This document shows, one piece after another, positions 1-9,144 of a stretch of DNA of 64,000 nucleotides. Made by a program: the position numbers and the translations under genes. The stretch's first letter is position 1; the number at the start of each line of letters is the position of its first letter. Source of the stretch: Fulvia fulva (Eukaryota > Ascomycota > Dothideomycetes > Mycosphaerellales > Mycosphaerellaceae); NCBI RefSeq assembly GCF_020509005.1, contig NC_063022.1, positions 1,860,001 to 1,924,000 on the forward strand, written 5' to 3'. Under the pieces are notes generated by a model that did no database searches, had not been told where the DNA came from, and was given only the letters and a program-made list of their open reading frames with translations.

Positions 1-115
1 TCAATTGCGAAACTGGAGTGTCCTTGTCGATATCGGCCGGTGGTAGCGCGAAAGCGCCAGGTACTGAGGAGAGGCACAAGGCCCCAATGGCCAGCGAGGA
101 GAGTCCAAGCTTCAT
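1..115 (-). CDS. 5' end of a secreted protein, cut by the window edge
   Basis: Reading the minus strand from an ATG at 115-113 gives 38 codons that run off the left edge. They start MKLGLSSLAIGALCLSSVPG and continue into AFALPP. This is a classic secretory signal peptide: a Lys after Met, a hydrophobic core, then small residues before a likely cleavage site near Ala-Phe-Ala. Nothing of the mature protein beyond about 15 residues is visible, so no family can be given. It is divergent from the GH5 gene at 609, with about 490 bp between the two starts. Confidence 0.6.
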   Translation of the reverse strand, partial: MKLGLSSLAIGALCLSSVPGAFALPPADIDKDTPVSQL

Positions 116-608
116 CGTAGTAGCATTGGGTGTTTCCTAGGTGATGGTTGTTGCAGGATGTGAGTCGTTCGATTGAGACGTGTCTCGGAAAGATGTAAGT
201 TGTCCAGTTCACATGCAACAACGATTGTGCTCCACGCCGATCCTTGCCGCCACGTGGAGAACGGCAAAAATGACGCGGATCCGCCGACCGTACAGCAGGC
301 TGCAGGCTGCAGCGAAACATGTCACAGCATTGTTGGACATTCACCTACCACATCGTCGTGGCCCATAGTCGGATACACTCGAGCAACGTATTCGGTGTAC
401 TATCATCTCTCGCCACTCCCGCTCTGATAACATTGCCAAATCGCCACAGGATCGTCGCACCGCCGTACCGGATACGATCGAGGTACACCGTGACACGACA
501 GATGCAAGACACATGAGCTTGTGACCATACGAGACACACAACCCGCTGAGCTTCAGATCATAGCTCTATCCTCGACTTGCCTCCTATCACTCTACCTCAC
601 CCACCGAC
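116..608. other. Intergenic, divergent promoter region
   Basis: This stretch lies between the starts of the secreted gene and the GH5 gene. I see only short overlapping open frames without coding character and no clear promoter motif. The last 100 bases before 609 are pyrimidine-rich, as is common upstream of fungal starts. Confidence 0.5.
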
Positions 609-2906
609 ATGCCTTCACATCGCCTGCGAATCGACGGCCAGCTCTTCCGCGACAATCAGAACCGCCAAGTCACGCTTCATGGCATCAACATAGCAGGCGA
701 TACCAAAGTCCCAGCGACACCTAATGTACCATCTCACGTGAAAGAGCACTTCTTCGACGGCGACGATGTCTCCTTCGTAAACCGACCCTTTCCTCTTTCC
801 GATGCACATTCGCACTTCTCGCGACTACGACGATGGGGCTACAACACAATACGATATATCTTCACCTGGGAGGCGCTGGAACACGCCGGACCAGGAAAGT
901 ACGATGACGACTTTGTAAACTTCACGATATCAGTATTACGGATAGCGAAAGAGTATGGTTTCTACATCTACATGGACCCGCATCAGGATGTCTGGAGCAG
1001 ATTCACCGGGGGTAGCGGAGCACCAATGTGGACATTGTATGCGTGTGGATTTGACCCTCACAGGTTCCTGGCAGGACAATCGGCCTTGGTACAGAACATG
1101 TTCCCGAATCCTGCTGAGTTTCCCAAGATGGTCTGGGCGACAAACTACCAACGACTGGTTGCGCAGACCATGTTCACGTTGTTCTTTGCTGGCAAGGACT
1201 TTGCCCCGAAATGCGTAATTGATGGGAAGAATATCCAGGATTATCTGCAAGAACACTTCGTCGGCGCATGTCAGCATTTGGCGCAAAAGATCCATGACGC
1301 AGGAGATCTTGAGGGCGAGGTTGTGATCGGGTACGAGAGCATGAACGAGCCCAACAAGGGACACTTTGGACACCCAGACTTGAACGCGATACCGAAAGAA
1401 CAGAACTTGCGAAAATGGACCGCCCCGACTGCATTCCAGGCGATGCTGACAGGGTTGGGCAGAGCAGTGGAGATTGATACTTGGGACTTTGGCAGCCTTG
1501 GGCCGTACAAGAGCGGGACAGAACTGATCGATCCGAAGGGTACCACAACATGGCTTGATCCCGCGACATGGGACGATACAAAGTATGGCTGGAAGCGAAG
1601 TCCGGACTGGAAACTGGGGGAGTGTATATGGGCACAGCACGGGATCTGGGACCCTTCAAAAGACGAGCTACTACTTCCACAATACTTTGCGAAGCGGCCT
1701 AAGACAGGTGAACAGCTGGATCAGGATGTGTTCACAAACACCAACTTCATGGACTTTTATCGCAGATACAGGGACGCTATCCGGAACGTCTGGCCTGAAA
1801 GTTTCATGCTACTGCAGCCCACACCGTTCGAGATCCCACCAGAAATCAAAGGCACAGCAGATGACGACAAGAACATGATCTTTGCTTCCCACTTCTACGA
1901 TGGTATCACGCTTATTACCAAGAAGTGGAACAAAATCTGGAACATCGATGTGCTTGGCGTACTCCGTGGCCGCTACTCGAATCCCGCGTTTGCTATCAAG
2001 TTGGGTGAAACTGCAATACGGAACTGCTTCAAGGACCAACTGACCGCGATACGGAAAGAAGGCATCGACAACATGGGTGTGCATCCGTGTCTATACACCG
2101 AGATTGGCATACCATACGACATGGACGACAAATACGCCTATAAGACCGGAGACTACAGTGCACAATCCGCCGCTATAGATGCCAACTTCTACGCAGTGGA
2201 AGGAAGTGGCGTCCAGGGGATGGCGTGGTGGACATACACTGTAAACAACAGCCACTACTGGGGCGATCAATGGAACGGCGAAGACCTGTCACTATACTGC
2301 GCAGAGGACAAGGCTTTACCAGCTCCGTCATACGCCGAGAACGGCAGCAAACTCTCCCTCAATCCCTCAAGCCCTTCATACTCGGAATCACAATCTGAAT
2401 CGAACGAACCCGTCACACCGAGCAGTCTCCAGAAGACATTATCAGTAGAAGGCATGGAGACTTCAATCCGCGAAGAAAAGAAAGGCTACCGCGCAGCGGA
2501 AGCATACATCCGACCGAACCCCGTCATGGTCCATGGCACAATCAACTCCTACGGCTTCGACTTGAAAAACTGCATCTTCAACCTCAACATCACTGCCCCT
2601 AGCTCGACACCTACAGATCATCCCACCGAAATCTTCTTACCCGAGTACCACTTCCCTCAGAACGATGGCAGGACCCACGTCGAAGCGAGTGGTGGCAAGT
2701 GGGAGATCAGGATCATCGATGTTGGGCCTGAAAGTGAGGGCGCGACGCAGCAGGTTCTGAGGTGGTGGCATGGTGAGGGTGAGCAGAAGGTTAAGGTTAC
2801 TGGAGTGAAGAGGAAGAGGGGGCAGGTTGGCGATAGTGCGGCGGATGGTGTTGTGCCTGAGGACTCGTATTTGGAGACTTATACGAAGAATTGTGCGGTT
2901 ATGTAA
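609..2906 (+). CDS. EGH1: GH5 steryl-beta-glucosidase (EGCrP2/Egh1-like) with C-terminal CaaX motif
   Basis: This is a single-exon gene of 765 codons from ATG 609. The protein is a glycoside hydrolase family 5 enzyme of the fungal EGCrP2/Egh1 type, which hydrolyses ergosteryl- and other steryl-beta-glucosides inside the cell. The sequence shows the N-terminal LHGINIAGD strand, the YMDPHQDVWSRF segment (about 121-132), the acid/base glutamate in the ESMNEPNKG motif (Glu247) and the nucleophile glutamate in LYTEIGIPYD (Glu498). A WWTY/NNSHYWGD aromatic stretch follows. A low-complexity Ser/Glu linker (about 580-610) precedes a C-terminal beta-rich domain typical of this subfamily. There is no signal peptide, in line with a cytosolic or vacuolar enzyme. 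The last four residues are CAVM, a good CaaX prenylation signal. Family assignment is firm; the exact substrate is inferred from family. Confidence 0.9.
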   Translation: MPSHRLRIDGQLFRDNQNRQVTLHGINIAGDTKVPATPNVPSHVKEHFFDGDDVSFVNRPFPLSDAHSHFSRLRRWGYNTIRYIFTWEALEHAGPGKYDDDFVNFTISVLRIAKEYGFYIYMDPHQDVWSRFTGGSGAPMWTLYACGFDPHRFLAGQSALVQNMFPNPAEFPKMVWATNYQRLVAQTMFTLFFAGKDFAPKCVIDGKNIQDYLQEHFVGACQHLAQKIHDAGDLEGEVVIGYESMNEPNKGHFGHPDLNAIPKEQNLRKWTAPTAFQAMLTGLGRAVEIDTWDFGSLGPYKSGTELIDPKGTTTWLDPATWDDTKYGWKRSPDWKLGECIWAQHGIWDPSKDELLLPQYFAKRPKTGEQLDQDVFTNTNFMDFYRRYRDAIRNVWPESFMLLQPTPFEIPPEIKGTADDDKNMIFASHFYDGITLITKKWNKIWNIDVLGVLRGRYSNPAFAIKLGETAIRNCFKDQLTAIRKEGIDNMGVHPCLYTEIGIPYDMDDKYAYKTGDYSAQSAAIDANFYAVEGSGVQGMAWWTYTVNNSHYWGDQWNGEDLSLYCAEDKALPAPSYAENGSKLSLNPSSPSYSESQSESNEPVTPSSLQKTLSVEGMETSIREEKKGYRAAEAYIRPNPVMVHGTINSYGFDLKNCIFNLNITAPSSTPTDHPTEIFLPEYHFPQNDGRTHVEASGGKWEIRIIDVGPESEGATQQVLRWWHGEGEQKVKVTGVKRKRGQVGDSAADGVVPEDSYLETYTKNCAVM

Positions 2907-3587
2907 GAGCCGATATGAAGAACGCCTAGCCACACCGCACAGGCAGTCACGATCGAAAGGCACCTGCCCGTAAGCCGAATCGAGCTCAAAAGCGCAGCTA
3001 CGCCCCATGGAAGTCATCGCTCATTCAACCTGTACCGATGTATGAAAGAGGTTGCCACGGTTACCTCCGACTCACGCTGCAGGTTCGTTGTGCAGCTGCG
3101 CAGCGCTCGCACTTCACATTGCCTCTGGCTTCTATATATGCTTGCACCTGAACAACAACTACACGACCATTGCATTCAACGCCATCTCAGCGCACTATAT
3201 CACATTGAGCATCAGCAGGTCCACGACCATCGCTGCAACCCTCTTGCCCCAATCGCAGAGAGAGTACATCTTGACTTGAGCGTCATTTGGAGGACAACTG
3301 TGGGTCGGGACGAGCACAGCGAGTTGAAAACTCGTGCACTACAGATCATCGAGCTGAAGGCATGCGGCAGATCAGATGAGCACTGGCTTGAGGTTGCTCG
3401 ACTCTCGAAGTTTACCTGCACTGTGAGCTGGTCGGATTGAGATCACTATTCCACGGCTCATACCGAGCACGAGAGCGAAAGCATCCTCACCATTCATTCA
3501 TCCGGGGAGAAAATTCGACGACCGCCACATTACCTTTCTTTCATTGTTCAACGCAGGCCTACAGCCTATCAGCTACGCCAACACATC
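2907..3587. other. Intergenic
   Basis: About 680 bp between the GH5 stop and the small F-box-like gene. Several open frames of 70-130 codons cross it, but they overlap one another, lack coding character and show no recognisable domain. I see no repeat or RNA gene here. Confidence 0.5.
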
Positions 3588-4238
3588 ATGGCCACAAGCT
3601 TCCTCGGTATCCCGCCGGAGCTTCGCAACATGATATACGAGTACGCCATCGATTGGCCGACGCATCAGAGCTGGATCGATCTACGCGTTGCGGCTACACC
3701 GCCATCGCCTTTACTCCTCCTCCACAATCGACAAATATACTTGGAGGCCCACAAGCTCCTCCGGAGAGCACGCTACGCCTACTGGTCAACGAACCACTTC
3801 TACCTCGACATAGCCGCATTCGAAAATTGCGACTTGGCCCTCCTCCGTTCCAAGCGCCTAGAGCACATCCGAAGACTGGACCTAGTTTTCCAGGAGGACC
3901 CGTTCCCAACAGTGCCCAGGCTTCATATCTACAGGAGAAGGCTTTTGAATATCCGCGGTATATAGCACTACCGTTTATATAACCCCTCCGAAGGACCAAC
4001 ATACGGGGCCGACGCCGGAATTATCCGTGTCGTTGTCTCGACAGCAACAGCCCACACCTGGTCTGCCTTTCCGAACGAAAGTCAGGCTGTGAGTTTTGTG
4101 GGGACAAGATCGGCGCATGCGTCGATCTATGACCAGATCGTGTTCCAAATTCGTAGCGCAAGGGAATGGCACATACTGATTGGGTATGATGCCGTGGCAT
4201 TCGTGCCGACTGACGAGATGAAGAGGATACTTGCATGA
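3588..4238 (+). pseudogene. Small F-box-like protein gene interrupted by an in-frame TAG
   Basis: The frame opens at ATG 3588 with MATSFLGIPPELRNMIYEYA, the LxxPPELRNxIY motif of the many short fungal F-box-like proteins. It continues with a typical HNRQIYLEAHKLLRRARYAY block and stops at TAG 3963-3965 after 125 codons. The same frame then stays open for 90 more codons to TGA 4236-4238 with coding character (for example IRVVVSTATAHTWSAF and EWHILIGYDAVAFVP). A GT at 3958 and an AG ending at 3993 would remove 36 nt, including the stop, and keep the frame, but that is shorter than any other intron in this window. I treat it as a probable nonsense-mutated gene; a micro-intron or a short functional product remain possible. 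Confidence 0.55.
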
Positions 4239-4596
4239 GGACTGCTCATTGTTTATAGTCAAGGCAGAAGTAGCTGAGTTGTATGAAACCAAGAGGCGAT
4301 GTGTCTTTTCATCTGATGAGATCCAGTCGAAGAAGCACAATGATCGGCACGGAGCGCGACAGATTTACATTGCCTCCCTCCCGATCAACCCATCTCCCAC
4401 TCTCTCATCAACTCAACCACAGTCTCGGCCATCTCATCAGCTCAGAATACATCCGCCGAATGCAAGTCTGTTGAGCCCTCTTGGATGGCGTGGTTCAGCT
4501 TGGACTAGATCTGAGAGGGTGCTTGCGCAGAGAACTTCTTCGAATCTTGTCATCGTTTCGCATTCACACATTACTTCATCTACACTACAAGCCATC
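4239..4596. other. Intergenic, between convergent genes
   Basis: This 360-bp stretch separates the F-box-like gene from the stop of the minus-strand Cys-rich gene. I see no gene, repeat or structured element. Confidence 0.45.
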
Positions 4597-6089
4597 TCAC
4601 GCCGCCGGCACCAGCGAGAAGTAATTAATCGCCAAACTGAACGTCTGCCCACCACAAGTCATATACGCCTGAAAAGGCACATCCAAGCTCAGATCGTTCA
4701 GCGTAGTACCACTTTCTCCCTTCTGGAAGCCAGAGATACGGTAGTTCGGACTTCCAGTACACCTCTCATACGTCGGACCACCCGTCGGCACGCCCTGTAG
4801 TGATGACCAGTCCTTGTTGCCGAACTTGTACTTCATCTGGCAATTGATTGAGATCCCATCACCGTGCCTGGTCTGGAAGGAAAGGTCGTAGTCTGTGCCG
4901 GGGCACATGTGAACAGTCGTGCCGATGGCGCCGTAGCCGTTCTTGTCGAATTTGCAGCTTTCGGTTGGGGAGCCTGTGTAATATGGGCAGATGGGACAGG
5001 TGAAGCCGTCGTTCTTCTTGTCGGTGATTGACCACGACTGGAGGCTGCCACCGTCGGAGAAGCCTTCGACTGGGGCGCACTTGTCGGGAGGTGGGAGGTA
5101 GCATTGGCCTTGGTAGCAGGCCTCTCCTTTCCCACACGCGTTGCCGCACTTACCGCAGTTGTTCGGGTTGTCTTTGAGACTGACGCAGCGATCGCCGCAT
5201 TGGTCATTAGGGCAAGAGCAGGTACCGCCTCTGCACACAGACTTGGCCGCGCAAGTTCGGCCGCACGCACCACAGTTCCCAGTATCATCGGCGAAGAGGC
5301 TTGTGCATCTTGGGCTGCCGTTGGGCATACAGAGAGCTTGGTTGTCCTTGCAGTAGCAATTGCATCGCGCTTTGGTACTTGCTTGGAAGTCACCACGGCC
5401 GATGGATCCGCTCACAGACCAGGCGTAGAAGTGGGCTTGGTCTTCATCTGCAGAGAGTAGGCCACCATTGTCCTGTTCAAGGAAGCCGTTCCAGTTGTGA
5501 GAGTGGTGGATTGGCCGTTGGCGGAGATGTCCCACGTGTATGCTGTGTTCCCTTGCTCTACGCCGAAACAGCCTTTGCAGTCGACTGTGGAGATCGAGGT
5601 GACTATGGATTGCCCGTTCACGTTCTTCGCGGTGGCACCAGTCGATGCTGAGGTCAAGACCACCCCTCCATTGGCCGCCTTAGCGACATATTGTGGCTTG
5701 TTACCGGCGAGGACGAGATCGAAGTAGCCAGTAGGCGCGTTGGCTGACTTCTGGAAGAAGAAGGCAGGCAGCACGAGTGAATCAGGAGGACCCATCGCAT
5801 TGGCTTGGGCTTCTGAGGTCGGTGCTGGCAAAGGCTGGAGCTTGTTGCCAGCAGCGCTCACAGATTCTATCGTACAGCTTCCCTGGGCTGGCTGATGATG
5901 CTATCACCAAGCTCGATCTATAGCATTTTGGGCCTGGATCCGGGTGTGGCTGATCAGGAGGATTACTGCACAGGTGAATGTCGTCGTTCTGATGAAGAAG
6001 AAACGAACATGGAAGCTTTCTCGGCTGAACCGGCAAGCTTGCAGCTGACAAGACACAGATGCCGGACTTGCTGCCGAACCAATCGACAT
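4597..6089 (-). CDS. Secreted cysteine-rich protein with tandem CGxCG repeats; frame break inside
   Basis: The minus-strand frame starts at ATG 6089. It shows a hydrophobic stretch (FTCAVILLIS) that could act as a signal peptide or anchor, then a probable 51-nt intron (5857-5907, GTGATA...TGTGAG), then a domain of about 145 residues starting AAGNKLQPLPAPTSEAQ. The second half (stop 4597) has two Cys repeats of the form NCGxCGxxCxxxxxCxxGxC, at about 5295-5215 and 5165-5095, followed by a beta-rich C-terminal domain ending in SLAINYFSLVPAA. The two halves are in different frames and overlap between 5412 and 5535. Either a one-base indel lies there, or an 89-nt intron (GTAGAG...GAACAG, 5463-5551 approximately) bridges them. 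The N-terminal half resembles the unnamed extracellular domains found at the front of many fungal secreted proteins; I do not recognise a catalytic domain. It shares a divergent 185-bp promoter region with the FAD monooxygenase. Confidence 0.55.
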
Positions 6090-6274
6090 GGCAATATCCT
6101 GACCTCTACATTACCTTCCTACACGGGCATATTCCATCCTACATGTTCTTTCGTAAGCTCAGCAGAGGGGCATCAAGATGAGATATCCAGCACATACGAG
6201 GTAGGATTCTACTTAATCCTCTCTTTCCTCTCGTCCTACTTGATCCCAAACACCAGTCTATTAAAGCAGCAGCA

Positions 6275-7710
6275 ATGCCTTCCAAAGATCGTCCATTCGA
6301 GAAGGTACGTCTTGTTTCCCATAGCATGGAATTTACCTTCCACTAAAGACATCCCATCCAGATCCTCATCGTCGGCGCCGGGCCATCAGGTCTTCTCCTC
6401 GCCCTCCTCCTCGCCCTCCTCCTCGCCCTTCTCCTCGCCCTCCTCCTCGCCCAACGCAACATCCCCTCCCTCGTCCTCGAAGCCTGGCCAACTCTCGACA
6501 CCCGCCTCCGCGCAACCCAGTATGGCGTGCCTGCAACTCGCATCTTTCGCCGCGCTGGCCTCCTTCCCGACTTTCGCGCCGCCTCTATCCCGAAGTTTCC
6601 CGCCATATGCTGGAGACGCGTCGCAGACGGGGAGAAGCTCATCGAAATCGACATGAGCTTGGTGGAGGATGAGGACGATCGTATGACGGTGCTGCAGCTC
6701 GGGATCATCATTCAAATCATGTATCGGCACTGCATGGAGAGGTTTGGACCGGACGGGAGTGAGAGGAAGGGTCTGATCGAGGTGAGATTTGAGCATCGGG
6801 TTGTGGCCACGGGACAGGACAAAAATGGAAAGAAGGCGTGGGTCGATGTTGAGATTGGCGGTGAGAAGAGGAGGGAGCGGGTTGAGGTGGATTATGTGGT
6901 GGGTTGTGACGGTGCGAGTAGCGCTGTGCGTCGCAGTCTATACGGACACGAGTGGCTGGGACAGACATGGGATTGTCGTTTCGTGGTGCAGGATGTCTTT
7001 TATGATGGATTCGAGAAGCATGGATGGGACGGCGGGAATTACATGGTTGATAATGACCATTGGGGTCTGATCGCAAAGCGTGGACATGGCGGGCTGTGGA
7101 GAGTGACTTACGGAGACTCGAAAGTCGGGTTAAGCGATGAGGAATACCTGGACCGACGGCCATGGCACTTCAAGGCAATGCTACCTGGTAATCCGGACCC
7201 ACATGAATACCGCATCGAGCAGACCAATATGTACAACATCCACAACAGATGCGTACCATCTTTCAAGGTAGGCAGGATCCTCCTCGCAGCCGATGCGGCA
7301 CACGTCAACAATCCTATGGGAGGCTACGGCTGTATGAGGGATGTCTGGATGTGGGTGGTCTTGCGGACTCCTACATCGGCTACTACGAAGGCAAGGCCAG
7401 CGAAGAGATTCTGCAGACTTACGCAGATGTGAGAAGAGACATCTTCTTGAAGTACGTGGACGCGATGAGTATCAAGAACCTTGATCGTGTGCGCAAGAGC
7501 GATCCTTGGACTGTCGTGGAGACGGACAAGTTCTTCGGCATTATCAAGGGACTCAATGACGACCAACAGGCGTTGAAGGAGTTCTTGATGAAGGTTTCGA
7601 GCATTGAGTACGACTTCACGCAACACTACCACGGAGCTGAACCTGGCTCAATGAAGAGCTCAAATGGCAGCCTTGAGGATCGCATACTTCCTGCAACCAT
7701 CACTGTCTGA
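6275..7710 (+). CDS. FAD-dependent aromatic monooxygenase with expanded LLLA repeat and a frame break
   Basis: Exon 1 is 6275-6304 (MPSKDRPFEK); a 57-nt intron (GTACGT...ATCCAG) ends at 6361. Exon 2 opens with ILIVGAGPSG, the dinucleotide-binding loop of group A flavin monooxygenases of the phenol hydroxylase/PHBH type. The second FAD motif is visible as DYVVGCDGASSAVRR, and the third as GRILLAADAAHVNNPMGGYG. The helix after GxGxxG contains five LLLA units (6392-6451) where relatives normally show about two. Near 7333-7345 the frame changes: upstream frame reads NNPMGGYGCM, and the continuation CLDVGGLADSYIGYYEGKA is one frame over, then runs to TGA 7708-7710. A GTATGA donor at 7332 could instead splice to an AG near 7390 and also keep frame, but that would delete the conserved GGLADSYIGYYEG segment. 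Role inferred: hydroxylation of a small aromatic compound. Confidence 0.7.
6392..6451 (+). repeat. 12-nt tandem repeat (five units) coding LLLA
   Basis: Five consecutive 12-nt units of the form CTYCTCCTCGCC encode (Leu-Leu-Leu-Ala)x5. They sit directly after the GAGPSG loop of the FAD monooxygenase. Only the first base triplet varies between CTC and CTT. Confidence 0.9.
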
Positions 7711-8107
7711 AGCGTGAAATGGCCGAGCGCGACACTTTGTTACACCAGCCTGGGGAAATCGGTTTCAGAAAGCAGTGTACCGGTCACTCACACAAACAAG
7801 GCAGCAGTGTTCACAGGTGCGATCCACTGAGATGCGTTGTTGCTCTGCTGAGCTGCAGAACCTCGAGGTCTCCAACACCTCGGTGCACCTGGCGTTTCAG
7901 CATCTGGCCAGATCCTGGTTCTTCACAAGCAGACTTTCCACGACGCGTTGCCATGACATGTTTCGAAGGCAACGGAAACTAGCCACAGGGCCCTGACGTG
8001 ATATATGCTACCGCTGAGCTCCGACTGCAACTCTTCAGAACTTGCAAAGTCAAGGTCGTCTCCACTGCCATCAAGCCACACCTACCGACATCATCCACCT
8101 TCGAGGC
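7711..8107. other. Intergenic
   Basis: About 400 bp between the FAD monooxygenase stop and the first MGN-type reading frame. I see nothing convincing in it. Confidence 0.5.
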
Positions 8108-8651
8108 ATGGGCAACAAGTTGTCAACCGAAGAACCGCAGCACGTCAAGGCCCTGAAATTGAAGCCCAACGTCTTGAAGGAGCCGGCATTCCAACACTAT
8201 ACTGCTGGCTGGCGAGAAGCCGAGTTTGATGACGACGCCGAAGAGTTTTTCTTCAAACAGCCGCCCGACTATGACAGTGGCAACGAGAAAGAAGGAACGA
8301 CCAACTACAGATATGATGGGCACGCACGTGAAGATGATGCCCAAGACCTGCAAATCCAGCCAGGGCGACTCGAAGACCGATCGTCTCCTCATCAGGACCG
8401 CGCTCGGAAGGAGAGGAGGCCTTTCCCAAGCGAAGGCAGATGTACCCCAATGAAAGCCAGCGAGACCGCCTCTGATCGATGTAACAGGTGTAGACCTACA
8501 GCGGACGCTGGACAACAGGAAGACATCTTGAGACAAGAAGATACCTCGGCTCGCAAAGCATCTTGTGAAACAGCTGGTGTTTGAGTCCGTCAGCCACGAA
8601 GTCACACGGGCTATGAAGTACAGAAGAGCCCATTCATCATACGGAGAATAA
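8108..8651 (+). pseudogene. Decayed copy of an MGN-type (myristoylation-signal) protein gene
   Basis: The frame from ATG 8108 starts MGNKLSTEEPQHVKALKLKP and includes an acidic block EFDDDAEEFFFKQPPDYDSG. After about 70 codons the coding character moves to the next frame (THVKMMPKTCKSSQGDSKTD, RLLIRTALGRRGG). That frame is interrupted by TGA at 8451-8453 and at 8529-8531, then continues as LAKHLVKQLVFESVSHEVTR to TAA 8649-8651. Both TGA codons are one C-to-T change from CGA. The start and the FDDDA block match the next gene (MGNTASREDHTKAL, DFDDDA), so this looks like a paralogue. The simplest reading is a pseudogene with one frameshift and two nonsense changes. A small intron (GTGAAG...ATCCAG near 8329) could repair the frameshift but not the stops. 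Confidence 0.55.
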
Positions 8652-9144
8652 TATCGTATGGACCAAGCAAATACTCCAATTCTTCCAAAGTCCAAATTGC
8701 TGGAAGGGCTAACATCGACCACGGTCATGTCGGATCCTCACCATCTCGCAAGCGTGTCAGAATATACGCCGCTCCGACGGCGAACATATCCTGGTCGGGA
8801 GAGGATTTACCCGCGCGCTTGCGAAATGCTGAGGGTTGTAAATGTAAATATAGGCTCTTGCTAGCTCTCAGCCAGGTTTATCCTTGATACCAACTACGAA
8901 TATCCCGATATTGTACCTTGAGACATGCGGGCAGATCACACAACCACAACGATGATGTCGGCAATTGATTCTTATCTTTTGAGAAGGTCTTTTTTCCTTC
9001 AGCATTGAGAGCGTAGGAAGAACCGACTACGAGTCATTCGTGGGAAGCAGGACCTGTCGACCAAGCAGAAGCGCTGGCGTAACAGTGCGACATCTCCTGA
9101 AAGCATAGTCATCGTGAGATTACCAACATCGGCTTATCAGAGAG
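8652..9144. other. Intergenic
   Basis: About 490 bp between the decayed and the intact MGN-type genes. No domain, repeat or RNA gene is visible. Confidence 0.5.

Noticed and set aside
936..1640. Long minus-strand open frame (234 codons) opposite the GH5 gene
   Set aside because: It mirrors the codon pattern of the strongly supported GH5 coding strand and has no domain of its own.
8042..8107. Upstream extension of the first MGN-type frame
   Set aside because: It begins at a non-ATG codon and would bury the MGN start, which matches the downstream paralogue.
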